Notes: generated by a model not told the origin, from the letters alone. A DNA stretch of 64,000 nucleotides from Bacteroidia bacterium (GCA_030432655.1 JAUILA010000014.1:80575-144574); one strand, 5' to 3'. Shown: positions 35,083-44,850, counted from the stretch's first letter. Numbers and translations are program-made.

Positions 35083-35922
35083 TTATTGCGGTCGCTGAGC
35101 CGGCTGACTTCCACCACCCCGCATCGCAGTCAGCATATTACCATATACTGTGTTCAGTGAAGTAAGGTTCGTAGTAAGCTTATCAAGCTCGCTTGCAAAA
35201 TGCTTGGTCTTCTCTCCGGCACGTGTCATACCTTCAAGAGCGCCAGCCATGTTCGTATAGAACTTATTCATTGCCTTTACGTGGCTGTCAGCATCTTTCA
35301 GCTCCATTTCATAAACACTGTTCAGTGCACCAAGGTTCTTGGTTGCTGAAACAACTTGTGTATGATATTCTTTTGCGTCTTTAGAAGCATCAGCAAATTG
35401 TGCCATCGCTTCAGCAGTAGTAGCGTATGACTTGTTCATGTTAACAAGTGACTGGGAAGCAGTCTTAACATTGTTAGCATAATCATTTGTTGCTACCGCA
35501 GCATCCGCCAGATTTGACATTTTAGATGCCGAACTAGCCATGCTTTGCATACCTTTTCCAAGGCTTTCAATCAATTCCGGTCCGATCTTACCTTGCTCCA
35601 GCATCTTATCAAGCTGCTGTGAGGTGGAAACACCGTTAGCCGGACGGTTAGAAACCCGTGCAGGCACAGATCCTTCAAAATCTTCAGCCAGTTCAGGGTA
35701 CACTTTTGCCCAATCAGGCTCCTGGTGGGGAGGCTCAAAAGCACTCAGAAAGAAGATAATTGCTTCCGTTCCAAGTCCGATCATAAGCATCTGGTTTGCT
35801 CCTGTCAAGTGCAAGATCTTAAATAGTGCACCGACAATTACTACTGCAGCTCCAATACCGTATATTTTAGGCATTATTGTCTTAAACAATAGTGCTGCAA
35901 ATCCGCCTTTTTTTCTACTCAT
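35083..35922 (-). CDS. gldL: Type IX secretion/gliding motor protein GldL (PorL)
   Basis: Inner-membrane motor subunit partnering GldM. The 279 residues comprise two membrane helices (about 19-37 and 43-62: IYGIGAAVVIVGALFKILH, LIGLGTEAIIFFLSAF) with the conserved in-membrane glutamate E54 likely to be part of the proton path, then a cytoplasmic domain that is mostly heptad-patterned helix (about 95-270). Family order and length are normal. Confidence 0.95.
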   Translation of the reverse strand: MSRKKGGFAALLFKTIMPKIYGIGAAVVIVGALFKILHLTGANQMLMIGLGTEAIIFFLSAFEPPHQEPDWAKVYPELAEDFEGSVPARVSNRPANGVSTSQQLDKMLEQGKIGPELIESLGKGMQSMASSASKMSNLADAAVATNDYANNVKTASQSLVNMNKSYATTAEAMAQFADASKDAKEYHTQVVSATKNLGALNSVYEMELKDADSHVKAMNKFYTNMAGALEGMTRAGEKTKHFASELDKLTTNLTSLNTVYGNMLTAMRGGGSQPAQRPQ

Positions 35923-35981
35923 CGTGTTAAGGATTTAGTTTAAAATAAATTTGACTATAGGTTAGTTTAAAAAATTGTTGG

Positions 35982-37055
35982 TTAGAATTCAGCACCAGAC
36001 GAACGACCGAGGTGGTTCATTGCATTCCGGAAGCCAATATAAGCTCTTGATGAATCCTTGTATTCATATGTACGTGTTCCTGTTTCCAGATAGTACGCAA
36101 CATCTTTCCAGGATCCTCCGCGAATCACTTTCTTCGGAAGGACATTAGGATCGTACATCGGACTTTCAGGATCAGTCCTTTTATCAATGTATTGCGGGTT
36201 CAAATCCCATACAACCGGTACCGAGGCTGGATTAAAATCATCCAGTACCCACTCAGATACGTTACCAGCCATGTCATAAAGACCATAGTCGTTGGCAAAG
36301 TACTGCGCTACAGGTGCAGTGTAGGAGAATCCGTCATCATAGTAGTTACCACGACCAGGCTTGAAGTTGGCAAGCATACATCCCTTTGAATTTCGGATGT
36401 AAGGGTTACCCCATGGATACTTGGCCATATCACGACCACCGCGTGCTGCATATTCCCACTCAGCTTCGTTGGGAAGACGGAAAGAAGGCATAGGCACTTC
36501 TCCGATACTGCGACGGTAATCAGCCCAGTAAGCAGTACGCCACTTACTGAAATATTGTGCGGCTTCCCAGTCAATACCTACGACCGGATAGTCGTCGTAA
36601 CCAGGGTGCCAGTAATAATAATCCTGGATAGGATCGCCCATGTGATGCGCAAAGTCCCGCACCCATACGGTAGTATCCGGATAGTATTCAGCCATGATGG
36701 TTTCCTCGCCCAATACGGACACGGAATCCTCGAACAGCTGATTAATAAACTGCCGGTACTCATTGTTGGTGATCTCGGTATCATCCATGTAGAATGAACC
36801 AATGGTGACTTGCTTGTTGAAATTGATCTGTGTCGAAGCAGGATCTTCATCCGCCTGTCCCATGTGGAATGTTCCGGCTGGTACGGGTACCATACCGTAT
36901 GGCTGAACCATTCTCCAGCCTTCCCGACCAGGTACACCTACCAATTCTCCTCCGTCTCCGCCAGCACCACCAAGTCCTAAGAGTCCGCAACCTCCCAATA
37001 ATGCCGTTGACATCATCGCTAAGGAGTAGAACAAATGTCTTGTAACTTTACGCAT
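35982..37055 (-). CDS. gldK: Type IX secretion/gliding lipoprotein GldK (PorK)
   Basis: Outer-membrane lipoprotein with a sulfatase-modifying-factor (FGE-sulfatase) fold that forms rings with GldN. The 357-residue product has a signal peptide ending in LLGGC (Cys about 23), a glycine-rich spacer, and an FGE domain from GMVPVPAGTFHMG to VIRGGSW and AYIGFRNAM, including FRLPNEAEWEYAARGG and YDMAGNVSEWV. FGE enzymatic activity is not expected in GldK. ATG 37055 was preferred over GTG 37082, since the signal peptide then starts directly. First gene of gldKLMN, preceded by a 170-nt gap and porP. Confidence 0.94.
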   Translation of the reverse strand: MRKVTRHLFYSLAMMSTALLGGCGLLGLGGAGGDGGELVGVPGREGWRMVQPYGMVPVPAGTFHMGQADEDPASTQINFNKQVTIGSFYMDDTEITNNEYRQFINQLFEDSVSVLGEETIMAEYYPDTTVWVRDFAHHMGDPIQDYYYWHPGYDDYPVVGIDWEAAQYFSKWRTAYWADYRRSIGEVPMPSFRLPNEAEWEYAARGGRDMAKYPWGNPYIRNSKGCMLANFKPGRGNYYDDGFSYTAPVAQYFANDYGLYDMAGNVSEWVLDDFNPASVPVVWDLNPQYIDKRTDPESPMYDPNVLPKKVIRGGSWKDVAYYLETGTRTYEYKDSSRAYIGFRNAMNHLGRSSGAEF

Positions 37056-37252
37056 AACACTTCGTTTTAAAAATACTTTCACTTAATCTCTTAAGTCAAA
37101 GCCAACTATTAATTGTTAAATTCAGATTCGAAATTTATAAAAATTATTCTGTTTAATATTAGAAGATGTATGTTTTTCGTGAACTTTAAACCAAAATCGA
37201 TAGTAGGGATTTTGCTCCTTGTGTTCGCTTAAAAAATCTTCACAATCAGGAC

Positions 37253-38209
37253 TTAATGCCTGAACCTGGGTGTTCTTACCACCCGCTTGCTAGCTCCGGG
37301 CGTTACCGGCAGCTGATAACTCAACAATACTTCGTGCGTTGTCGGCTTCTTCGCTTCCTGGTCTTTAATTACGTAACCGAAGCTGTAGCCAAAACTTAAC
37401 GACTTATCCTTTAAAAAATTGTATCCAAGGAGCACGTTAATATCTTCGGACTGCCGGAAGGTAACCCCTCCCCACATTTGTTCCTTATAATATGCCAATC
37501 CTCCCAGGATAAAACTGTATTCGTTAAAATCTGTCTGGACCATAAACGATGGTTCAAGTACCAGGTCGAAGTTCACCGTGTGTACATAACCCGCCATAAA
37601 ATACGCGTGGTTCTCCAACGGATTCCTCACCATATCCACACCAAAATCAAATTCCGATTTTAATACGTGGTTGAAACTCAGTCCTGCCCAGTATTTCTCG
37701 CTTCGGAAATAAACCCCGATCGCCATATCCGGACGAACCTGAGATTCTGACGCATCGAGTATTACCGGATCATCCGAATCAATCGCCCTGTATACTCCTT
37801 TGTCTATAGACTGGGAATAGGCCCCGACCCGGATACCGAAACTCAACTTGGAATTCTTGATCCCAAGATGGTATGCATATGACGCCTGAACTTCAAGATT
37901 GTTCAGTGGTCCCAGATTATCATTTACAACATGTACTCCAAATCCACTTTTGAATTTGTATATAGGTGTCGTTACACTGAACACCTGTGTCGTGGGGGCG
38001 CCGCCATTATCAAAGGTGCCGTCGTAACCGGCCCATTGCTGACGATGGATTAATGTAATCTTTGTCAGGCCTTCTGTTCCTGCAAAACCAGGGTTGTAAT
38101 AGAGCTTGTTCATCATATAATATGAGAACTGAGCATCCTGTTGGGCAAAAACTGTTGTCAGGCTAAAAAATGTTGCCCCAAAGCAAACGTAAAAAACTAA
38201 CTTTCGCAT
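37253..38209 (-). CDS. Type IX secretion membrane protein PorP/SprF family
   Basis: Outer-membrane beta-barrel of 318 residues. Signal peptide about 1-22 (cleaved near FAQQ), then QDAQFSYYMMNKLYYNPGFAGTEG (about 23-46; core motif YNPGFAG), the family hallmark, and a run of amphipathic beta strands with alternating hydrophobics to the C-terminus. PorP/SprF proteins work with T9SS in anchoring or exporting particular cargo. Here it directly precedes gldK. A different PorP/SprF paralogue may exist elsewhere; this one is assigned to the gldK locus by position. Confidence 0.92.
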   Translation of the reverse strand: MRKLVFYVCFGATFFSLTTVFAQQDAQFSYYMMNKLYYNPGFAGTEGLTKITLIHRQQWAGYDGTFDNGGAPTTQVFSVTTPIYKFKSGFGVHVVNDNLGPLNNLEVQASYAYHLGIKNSKLSFGIRVGAYSQSIDKGVYRAIDSDDPVILDASESQVRPDMAIGVYFRSEKYWAGLSFNHVLKSEFDFGVDMVRNPLENHAYFMAGYVHTVNFDLVLEPSFMVQTDFNEYSFILGGLAYYKEQMWGGVTFRQSEDINVLLGYNFLKDKSLSFGYSFGYVIKDQEAKKPTTHEVLLSYQLPVTPGASKRVVRTPRFRH

Positions 38210-38326
38210 ATCTGGATTAAAAGCGAACCCTAATATAATGCATTTTGAACATTACATTCAAGCCGCCCGAAATTAATGGCGTAATATAAATGTCGATCGT
38301 TAGTAAATTTAACGAATAATTTCTCG

Positions 38327-39103
38327 CTATTTTATATTATTCGCCTTCTTTATGTACAATTCGATGGCTCCGGTCATGGATGGGGCGTTGGGAAGGGGGG
38401 CTTCGATATCAAGAACAAGTCCGGCATCCCGAACAGCCCGGGCAGTCGTAGGCCCGAATGCCGCTATCCTGGTGTCGTTCTGCTTGAAATCCGGGAAGTT
38501 TGCATACAGTGAATTAATGCCGGAAGGGCTGAAAAATGCCAGTATATCATAATATACGTTCTCCAGATCCGATAAATCACTGGCTACCGTACGGTAGATG
38601 ATCGCTTCACTGTACTGGTACCCGTTCCCGGACAGAAAGTCAGGAATATCATTCTTCCTGATGTCCGAACATGGAAACAAATACTTCTCGTTCTTGTGCT
38701 TCTTTAGTATCTCGATCAGGTCTCCAGCGGTGCGGTGTCCGGTGAAGATCTTGCGTTTTCGAATAACGATGTACTTCTGTAAGTAATTTGCCGTTTGTTC
38801 AGAAATACAGAAATATTTCATGTCGGCAGGAATCTCGATTTTCATCTCCTCGCAAATATTGAAAAGATGATCAACCGCATTTCGGCTGGTGAAAATAATA
38901 GCCGAATGATTCAGGATATCAATCTTCTGCTTGCGGAACTCCTTGATTGAAACAGGGTCTACCTGGATAAATTTCCGGAAATCAACTTTGAGGTCGTACT
39001 TATCTGCAAGTTTGAAGTAAGGTGAATTCTCGTCTTTGGGCTTGGGTTGCGAGACAAGGATACTTTTCACAGGACGCATCCTATCTTTCACTTGATCTGT
39101 CAT
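38327..39103 (-). CDS. hemD: Uroporphyrinogen-III synthase family protein (HemD-like)
   Basis: 258-residue two-lobe protein of the HemD fold, expected to cyclise hydroxymethylbilane to uroporphyrinogen III. Recognisable stretches are AIIFTSRNAVDHLF (about 68-81), FCISEQTANYL (about 97-107), AFFSPSGINSLY (about 186-197) and AAFGPTTARAVRDAG (about 214-228). HemD sequences are poorly conserved, so function is less sure than fold. It sits between a DUF4271 gene (22-nt gap) and porP, with no hemC or hemE neighbour, so a role connected with the T9SS region cannot be excluded. Confidence 0.8.
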   Translation of the reverse strand: MTDQVKDRMRPVKSILVSQPKPKDENSPYFKLADKYDLKVDFRKFIQVDPVSIKEFRKQKIDILNHSAIIFTSRNAVDHLFNICEEMKIEIPADMKYFCISEQTANYLQKYIVIRKRKIFTGHRTAGDLIEILKKHKNEKYLFPCSDIRKNDIPDFLSGNGYQYSEAIIYRTVASDLSDLENVYYDILAFFSPSGINSLYANFPDFKQNDTRIAAFGPTTARAVRDAGLVLDIEAPLPNAPSMTGAIELYIKKANNIK

Positions 39104-39125
39104 AGCGTGCTATATAATGGTCTTT

Positions 39126-40274
39126 TTAAAAAGGTTGATACTTTGCCAATGCGACTATCAACATAAAAGGCATCAATTCAGTGGCGCAAAGGTAGGAAAA
39201 TAAATGTAAAATAGAGTAGGAGGCTGAATTCATTAATTTAAAATAAATAACCCCCGCCCGCATAAAATAAAGTCCGCACAACACGAATACCACACTATAA
39301 TAAAATGATTCACTGTTTACACCGAAGGTGAATACAGCGATGATCAGGAAGATGACCACAGACAGATACATCACCATCCCGATACGTATATAATTGTAAT
39401 AATGATTATTAAGAAATCCTGGGATGCTGAACATAGTCTTAAAGCTGCTTACCAGGATATATTTTATAAATATGATGGCCAGGAGAATAAAAGACAATTC
39501 CAGCCAGGTGATCATCCCTCCCCAGAAACTGTCAAACTGAAAGAGCGGAAGACGGAGGTGCATACCTGATAATTGAGCAAGAATAAGCAAAACCCAGGCT
39601 CCCAGCATACTGTAAAATCCATAGAATAATAAATTCACGCTCGACAGCGGCCTGGTTTTCATCAGGTTCTCATCCACCTCGCGCAGGCTGAATCCCCGGC
39701 TTACTTTTAAAAACTCCTGGGTGACTTTCGGATAATACAGGAATAACGCCGCGATGTAGCTCAGTACGATAAACAGACTTACCAGCATCACATCACGAAG
39801 CTGGCCTTGCTCACGTGACGAAATCAGTACCTGTTCCGATTGCATTTGCGTCAGCATATCATCCTCTACCTCACGGTAAATACCGGTTGAAATCCGGTAT
39901 GGATTCAGCTGGTTCCGGTACAGTGTAAATATAAATGATTCGCCATATTGCTCCCTGAGGCTATCCAGGTTATATTCCCGGCGTCCGTTTATTCTGTCAA
40001 TCAGGCTATTCTCCCGGAATAAAGAGACGTCTTCCATGGTCTCAATCACAAGCCGTGTGCCTTTGAATGCCTCCGCGTTAACAGGAACAAACAGGATATT
40101 TCCGCTGAATTCCTTTTTATCAAGTACCGGGACCAAACCAGCTTCTTCCCGGTTCACAAGCCATTCCTCCTCAAGGTCCTTGACTAATAGCAAGGTATCC
40201 GCGGCCGATGCTGCGGCCTGATACCCGCAGGTCACCAGTACTGCCAGTACCATTAGCTGTACAAAAAATTTCAC
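39126..40274 (-). CDS. DUF4271-domain membrane protein
   Basis: 382 residues: a signal peptide (about 1-23), a periplasmic N-terminal region (about 24-155), then seven or eight hydrophobic helices (about 158-380) as in DUF4271 proteins of Bacteroidota. The function is unknown. It is 22 nt upstream of the HemD-like gene and 11 nt downstream of the Omp85-like gene, so the three form a likely transcription unit ahead of porP-gldKLMN. Confidence 0.78.
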   Translation of the reverse strand: MKFFVQLMVLAVLVTCGYQAAASAADTLLLVKDLEEEWLVNREEAGLVPVLDKKEFSGNILFVPVNAEAFKGTRLVIETMEDVSLFRENSLIDRINGRREYNLDSLREQYGESFIFTLYRNQLNPYRISTGIYREVEDDMLTQMQSEQVLISSREQGQLRDVMLVSLFIVLSYIAALFLYYPKVTQEFLKVSRGFSLREVDENLMKTRPLSSVNLLFYGFYSMLGAWVLLILAQLSGMHLRLPLFQFDSFWGGMITWLELSFILLAIIFIKYILVSSFKTMFSIPGFLNNHYYNYIRIGMVMYLSVVIFLIIAVFTFGVNSESFYYSVVFVLCGLYFMRAGVIYFKLMNSASYSILHLFSYLCATELMPFMLIVALAKYQPF

Positions 40275-40285
40275 ACCGCAATTTA

Positions 40286-41998
40286 TCAGAATTTGGCTAT
40301 ATAACCGAAATGAAATTTCGAAAGGCTGAAATTCACTGGCTGGTCAGCCGTCCTGCCCAGTGCATAAACCAGTTGCAGATCACCTCCGCCGGTACGCAGA
40401 TTCAACCCGAAACCAAACCCGGTAGGATAATCCAATCCGGTGCCGGCTGAAGCATTCTCCAGGAGCCCCTGATCAGCAAATAAGAAGAGATAGGAAAATG
40501 CCTCAAAAAATAACTGGTATTCCAGCGTAGCCACAGCATAGGAAGATACATAAAAATTATTCTCTGTAAACCCGCGCATAGTGCGCAGTCCACCAATCCG
40601 AAACAGATCATTCTGGAACAATTGATCGTCTTCGATAAACCCAGCCTGAACCCGTGAATAAAAAAGGCTCCTTTTTCCCAGCTGTGTTCCCCAGGCAGCA
40701 TCCAGCTGACCTGTAACCTGAAGGGTCTCCAGGTCAACGCCGTCATAAAGTGATTCCGGAATATCCCCGTTACGCCGGATTCTTTTATCACCAATCGCCC
40801 CCTGAGCGTAAATTCTCCAGCCCTTGTTGTCAGACCATCCGTCCTGAAGTTCCGATGAACTATATTCCAGTCCGTAATAATTCACATTCTGATCAGAAAA
40901 CTCCGGCAGGTCCGACGCATCATTATACTGGCTCGTCGACAACAGCCGGGTACTTTTAAACCGGGTAAAAACACCCAGCTCATGCCTGCCGCTCGTAAAG
41001 GCAAGAGCCAGGCGAAAATGACGGTTAATAAAGGTGCTGTCCTCCTTGAGCAATTCAAACCCGCCGTCAAAATGAATGGGCGACCGTAAAATATTCGGGT
41101 GCCTGTAACGAATCCCCAGGGTCTGGGATTCCGGTTTTACCCGCTGCCACACCACATCCAGCTGCTTGCCTGAATTAAACAAATTAACCAGGGACAGGTC
41201 AAGCTGGCCGGTGATCCTGATTCCACCGTCACTTTCCTCATTAGGCAAAAATCCAACGATCCCGTCGATACGGTTTGATTCCACTCTTTCAAGCGGCAGG
41301 TACAATTTAGCGGACTCATTCTGAAATGTAAGCGTCGGATTGCCACTCATCCTTGCAAAAGGCAGCCTCCGGATCCGTTGCGGCACCTGGTCAAGAACCT
41401 GCTGGCTGAACTCAGTACCCGGACTTACCTCCAGGTAACTCATAAGCCATTCACGCCGGATTTCCGTATATCCTTCCAGCTCGAGAGAGTCAAAGACAAT
41501 TCCGGCTCCGGGTTCATAGGTCAGTACACCCCGGGCGGTTTCATTCTCAATACTCACCGAATCCAGCCAGACTTGTGCAAACGGAAATCCATGATTTTCG
41601 CTGTAATCAATTATATCAACAAATAACCGCTGCATGGCGGACAATTCCAGTGGCCTGTCAGCAAAATCTTTCTCCCGGTATCCGGAACGTGACAAAATGA
41701 CCTCGGGTACATTCCCGGGCTTCAGGCTCGCCCAGCGGTACATGGGCCCTATATATATGGTGCCGGTCACTGTCGAATCGGTCTTCGAACCCATTCCGTA
41801 TGCAGCTTCCAGGTGCCCCCGGTAATGAAGTTCCTGAAGAATCGATCGCATTGATTCATTGAAGGTACTATCAAGCTGTTCAGGCAGATTCAGCTCCTCC
41901 ACTGGTTGCTGAGCACCGGTAACTTCCCAGGTTACCAGCTGTCCCAGTACCGCGGGAGCAACTGAAAGAAGAAATATAGTCAACCGAATCCTTCGCAA
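40286..41998 (-). CDS. Omp85/BamA-TamA-like outer-membrane protein
   Basis: 570-residue outer-membrane protein with a signal peptide (about 1-19), a periplasmic part that includes at least one POTRA-like domain (FDSLELEGYTEIRREWLMSYLEVSPGTEFS, about 168-198, whole about 160-245), and a C-terminal beta-barrel (about 250-570) that ends in the canonical terminal phenylalanine. A GGLRTMRGFTENNFY stretch (about 478-492) corresponds to the conserved (V/I)RG(F/Y) loop region of the superfamily. It starts with TTG. It is smaller than BamA, so it may be a two-partner secretion-like or TamA-like member; the substrate is unknown. Confidence 0.82.
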   Translation of the reverse strand: MRRIRLTIFLLSVAPAVLGQLVTWEVTGAQQPVEELNLPEQLDSTFNESMRSILQELHYRGHLEAAYGMGSKTDSTVTGTIYIGPMYRWASLKPGNVPEVILSRSGYREKDFADRPLELSAMQRLFVDIIDYSENHGFPFAQVWLDSVSIENETARGVLTYEPGAGIVFDSLELEGYTEIRREWLMSYLEVSPGTEFSQQVLDQVPQRIRRLPFARMSGNPTLTFQNESAKLYLPLERVESNRIDGIVGFLPNEESDGGIRITGQLDLSLVNLFNSGKQLDVVWQRVKPESQTLGIRYRHPNILRSPIHFDGGFELLKEDSTFINRHFRLALAFTSGRHELGVFTRFKSTRLLSTSQYNDASDLPEFSDQNVNYYGLEYSSSELQDGWSDNKGWRIYAQGAIGDKRIRRNGDIPESLYDGVDLETLQVTGQLDAAWGTQLGKRSLFYSRVQAGFIEDDQLFQNDLFRIGGLRTMRGFTENNFYVSSYAVATLEYQLFFEAFSYLFLFADQGLLENASAGTGLDYPTGFGFGLNLRTGGGDLQLVYALGRTADQPVNFSLSKFHFGYIAKF

Positions 41999-42005
41999 TT
42001 TACCT

Positions 42006-42013
42006 TACTTTTG
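42006..42013 (+). promoter_or_regulatory. Candidate -7 promoter box (TACTTTTG) for hemW
   Basis: Match to TAnnTTTG on the plus strand in the short divergent gap, 28 nt before the hemW TTG start. A -33 TTTG at the expected spacing was not found. Confidence 0.35.
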
Positions 42014-42041
42014 TCTTACTAAATTGTAAAATATCCCTCAA

Positions 42042-43178
42042 TTGGCCGGCATTTACCTACATATTCCCTTTTGCAAGCAGGCTTGTCATTACTGTGATTT
42101 TCATTTCAGCACAAAACTGTCATACCAGGACCGAATGATCGGTTGTCTGGAAACGGAGCTGGACGCCCGTAAAGAGTACCTGGAGAATGAATTGGTGGAA
42201 ACGATTTATTTCGGGGGCGGAACTCCAAGTCTGCTAAGCATTGAACAGATCACAGGACTGCTTGACAGGATTTATAAACTACACGAGGTTGCTGATTCTC
42301 CCGAAATTACGCTTGAGGCTAATCCGGACGACCTGTCTCAGGACAAACTGAATGACTTGTTCGCCGCAGGCATTAACCGCCTGAGCATCGGCATCCAGAC
42401 GTTTGACCCGGAATTACTGTCTTTCCTGAACCGCGCCCACAACCGGGACCAGGCCCTGGCATGTGTGCCCGGCGCCAGGGAAGCCGGCTTTGAAAATATC
42501 AGCGTTGACCTGATCTATGCGATCCCGGACGAACCGGCCGCCAGGCTTACCAGCGACCTTGAACTTATTTCTGCGCTTGACATCCGTCATGTATCAACCT
42601 ATTGCCTGACCATTGAGCCCGGCACCGCCTTCGGTAACTGGGAGAAAAAGGGAAAAATTAATCCCGTGGATGAAGAAAAAGCGGCCTCGGATTACATAAG
42701 CATCATGAACCATCTCAGGGACCGGGGATTTGACCATTATGAAATATCCAATTTCGCAAGGTCCGGCTGGCAATCCCGTCACAATACATCCTACTGGCAG
42801 GGAAAAAAATACCTCGGGATAGGGCCTGGTGCACATTCCTATGACCAGGTAAACCGCCACTTCAACATTCGGAACAATGCCGTGTATATGAAGCAAATGG
42901 AATCCGGGGATTTTAGTCCCGAAACCGATTTGCTAACTGAGACCGATCATATCAATGAATTTATACTTACAGGCCTTCGTACCAGGCAAGGTATCGACAT
43001 GGCGCGGCTGATGGACCTGTATGGCATTGATTTGCATGAAAGGTATGGTGATTACCTGGAAAATTTAAGGATAAACGGGCTGGTCCGGATAAATGACGGC
43101 CTGTTACAACTTACCGATCGCGGGAAGCTGCTGGCAGATCAGATTGCCGAGGACCTTTTTCAGCTGCCGGCGGACTGA
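42042..43178 (+). CDS. hemW: Radical SAM heme chaperone HemW
   Basis: 378-residue radical SAM protein of the HemN/HemW family. The [4Fe-4S] motif is CKQACHYC (C11, C15, C18), followed by DFHFS; the fourth cysteine and N-terminal domain of true HemN (coproporphyrinogen III dehydrogenase) are missing, so it is read as HemW, which binds heme and passes it to apoproteins. Further family motifs are YFGGGTPSLL, SIGIQTFDPELLSFLNR and GIGPGAHSY. The start is a TTG at 42042, the only start that keeps the conserved IYLHIPFCKQ N-terminus. A 135-residue gene follows 3 nt later. Confidence 0.9.
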   Translation: MAGIYLHIPFCKQACHYCDFHFSTKLSYQDRMIGCLETELDARKEYLENELVETIYFGGGTPSLLSIEQITGLLDRIYKLHEVADSPEITLEANPDDLSQDKLNDLFAAGINRLSIGIQTFDPELLSFLNRAHNRDQALACVPGAREAGFENISVDLIYAIPDEPAARLTSDLELISALDIRHVSTYCLTIEPGTAFGNWEKKGKINPVDEEKAASDYISIMNHLRDRGFDHYEISNFARSGWQSRHNTSYWQGKKYLGIGPGAHSYDQVNRHFNIRNNAVYMKQMESGDFSPETDLLTETDHINEFILTGLRTRQGIDMARLMDLYGIDLHERYGDYLENLRINGLVRINDGLLQLTDRGKLLADQIAEDLFQLPAD

Positions 43179-43181
43179 AAA

Positions 43182-43589
43182 ATGGGATTTGAAAAAATAA
43201 TTGCTTTTTTTGTATTCATGACGAGCGACGAAAAAAAGGCCTACATGCTTCTTAAGTCAGTGATCTTCCACTATCACGGACTTGATGAGGTTGAAATGAT
43301 CAACCTGCAGGAGACGGCTGACAAATTGGACGCGCATGATGAGCTTTCCTGGGCCAACACGTTTATCAGTGAGGATTATTTTAACTCATTCGAACGCGCC
43401 CGTGAATTTCTTAATGAACTTGTTGGTGGATTTGAGCTTGAAAAGCGGATTGACCTGATCAAAATGGTATGGGAAGCCAATCAGCTTAAAGGGTACGTGA
43501 CCGAATTTGAAGCGGCATCCATTATTAAAATCGCTAAAGACTGGAAAGTGGAGAATGCCTTGTTACGGATTATTGAAGAAGGTAAGTAA
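43182..43589 (+). CDS. Small helical protein, function unknown (possibly TerB-like)
   Basis: 135 residues, predicted mostly alpha-helical, acidic, without signal peptide or membrane helices (the N-terminal IIAFFVFM is short). I do not recognise it with confidence. The C-terminal half (KRIDLIKMVWEANQLKGYVTEFEAASIIKIAKD) resembles the layout of TerB-type helical domains, but the acidic metal-binding residues of TerB are not clearly kept. It is 3 nt downstream of hemW and so probably co-transcribed. A conserved-neighbour search would test whether it always follows hemW. Confidence 0.6.
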   Translation: MGFEKIIAFFVFMTSDEKKAYMLLKSVIFHYHGLDEVEMINLQETADKLDAHDELSWANTFISEDYFNSFERAREFLNELVGGFELEKRIDLIKMVWEANQLKGYVTEFEAASIIKIAKDWKVENALLRIIEEGK

Positions 43590-43767
43590 TTACAAGCTCT
43601 TTTTCCATTCGATTATACAAGGCATATTTGTTCGACTACTCACAAGATCTTAGCGCGGACGCTAAGACCATCCTGGTCGTTCCGGTCCATAATCTTAGTC
43701 ATGGTCCTGGTCTTAACTCTGTCAGAGACTCATCATCAGGGGTGGGAAGTGATACAAACTTCAAATC
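43590..43767. other. Intergenic region with inverted repeat, upstream of the cyclase gene
   Basis: Contains the palindrome CTTAGCG-cgga-CGCTAAG (43649-43666), followed by ACCATCCTGGTCGTTCCGGTCC and CATGGTCCTGGTCTTAACT. A near-identical palindrome with the same downstream TCATCCTGG lies after the cyclase gene (44887-44904). No coding signal, promoter box or tRNA-like fold was seen in it. Confidence 0.7.
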
Positions 43768-44850
43768 ATGAGAAACCTCAAGAAGGCACTGGTAACTGAT
43801 TGGCTCCAATCCCTCATAGTCTGGATCCTGATCGTTTATTTTTATTGTCTCCTTACAGTTTTTGGATTTAAGGCCTACTTTGAAGAAAATCCGATTACCG
43901 AGTATATATATTCTCAGTATTTCCATTTTGAGATTTTGATGACCGGGGTAATACTTGGATCACTATTCATGGTTATCAGCCGGGTTACAGATGTACCGGC
44001 CCTGCGACGACGGTCATTCGGGTTCATAATCCTGTTAAAAAGTGCTCTCTATATCATTTCACTCCTTTTTTGTACGGTTCTAATCTATTTTGTATTTCGC
44101 TGGCTGTCTATCGTTACCCCGGAACAATTCATTTATTATCAGCAATACTTGTTTGACATTCGCTATATGTCATCTATCCTGGCCTATTTTTTTCTAACCA
44201 TTTTACTCACAAACTTCGTGATTCAGATAAATAAGAAATTCGGTCCGGGTGAATTGTATAACCTTTTAAGTGGTAAATACTACCACCCGCGGCAGGAACA
44301 ACTGGTTGTTCTTTTCATTGATATGAAAAATTCGACGTCTATCGCCGAATTGATGGGTAATAAAAAATACAGTGATTTCCTGAAAGAATGTATTCATGAG
44401 ATCACCCCGGTGCTTATTAAATATCAGGCCAGGGTCTATCAATACGTCGGTGATGAGATTGTTCTGTACTGGAAACTGAAAGATGGTAATGCAATATTGA
44501 ATTGCGTAGAAACCTTTTTTGCTTTTAAAGAGCAATTAGCTTCACGCGGCAGTTATTTTCTGAAAAAATTTGGATCAGTCCCTGAGTTCAAAGCCGGAAT
44601 GGATGCAGGGACGGTTACAATAACAGAGATCGGAGACCTAAAAAGGGAAATAGCTTTTCACGGAGACGTGTTGAACACCGCCGCCCGCCTGGAGAAAAAA
44701 TGTAATGAATTTGGAAGCTGGCTCCTGATTACGGAGAATGTAGTGGATAATGCCGAACCATCAGAAAAAATCCATTTTGATTTTAAGAGTGATCTTCCAC
44801 TGAGGGGAAAGCAGAAAAAACTGCGATTTTACGCCGCCAGTAAAAAGTAG
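43768..44850 (+). CDS. Membrane-bound class III nucleotidyl (adenylate/guanylate) cyclase
   Basis: 360 residues: an N-terminal membrane region with four helices (about 12-35, 49-68, 84-110, 130-150), then a class III cyclase catalytic domain (about 170-335). The two metal-binding aspartates are in LFIDMKNST (about 190-198) and YVGDEIVLYW (about 229-238), and the transition-state region contains FHGDVLNTAARLE (about 296-308). The domain pattern is the FIDM/NSTxIAE type often found in Bacteroidota and Spirochaetes. Whether it makes cAMP, cGMP or another product is not clear. It stands alone and is flanked by matching repeats. Confidence 0.88.
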   Translation: MRNLKKALVTDWLQSLIVWILIVYFYCLLTVFGFKAYFEENPITEYIYSQYFHFEILMTGVILGSLFMVISRVTDVPALRRRSFGFIILLKSALYIISLLFCTVLIYFVFRWLSIVTPEQFIYYQQYLFDIRYMSSILAYFFLTILLTNFVIQINKKFGPGELYNLLSGKYYHPRQEQLVVLFIDMKNSTSIAELMGNKKYSDFLKECIHEITPVLIKYQARVYQYVGDEIVLYWKLKDGNAILNCVETFFAFKEQLASRGSYFLKKFGSVPEFKAGMDAGTVTITEIGDLKREIAFHGDVLNTAARLEKKCNEFGSWLLITENVVDNAEPSEKIHFDFKSDLPLRGKQKKLRFYAASKK

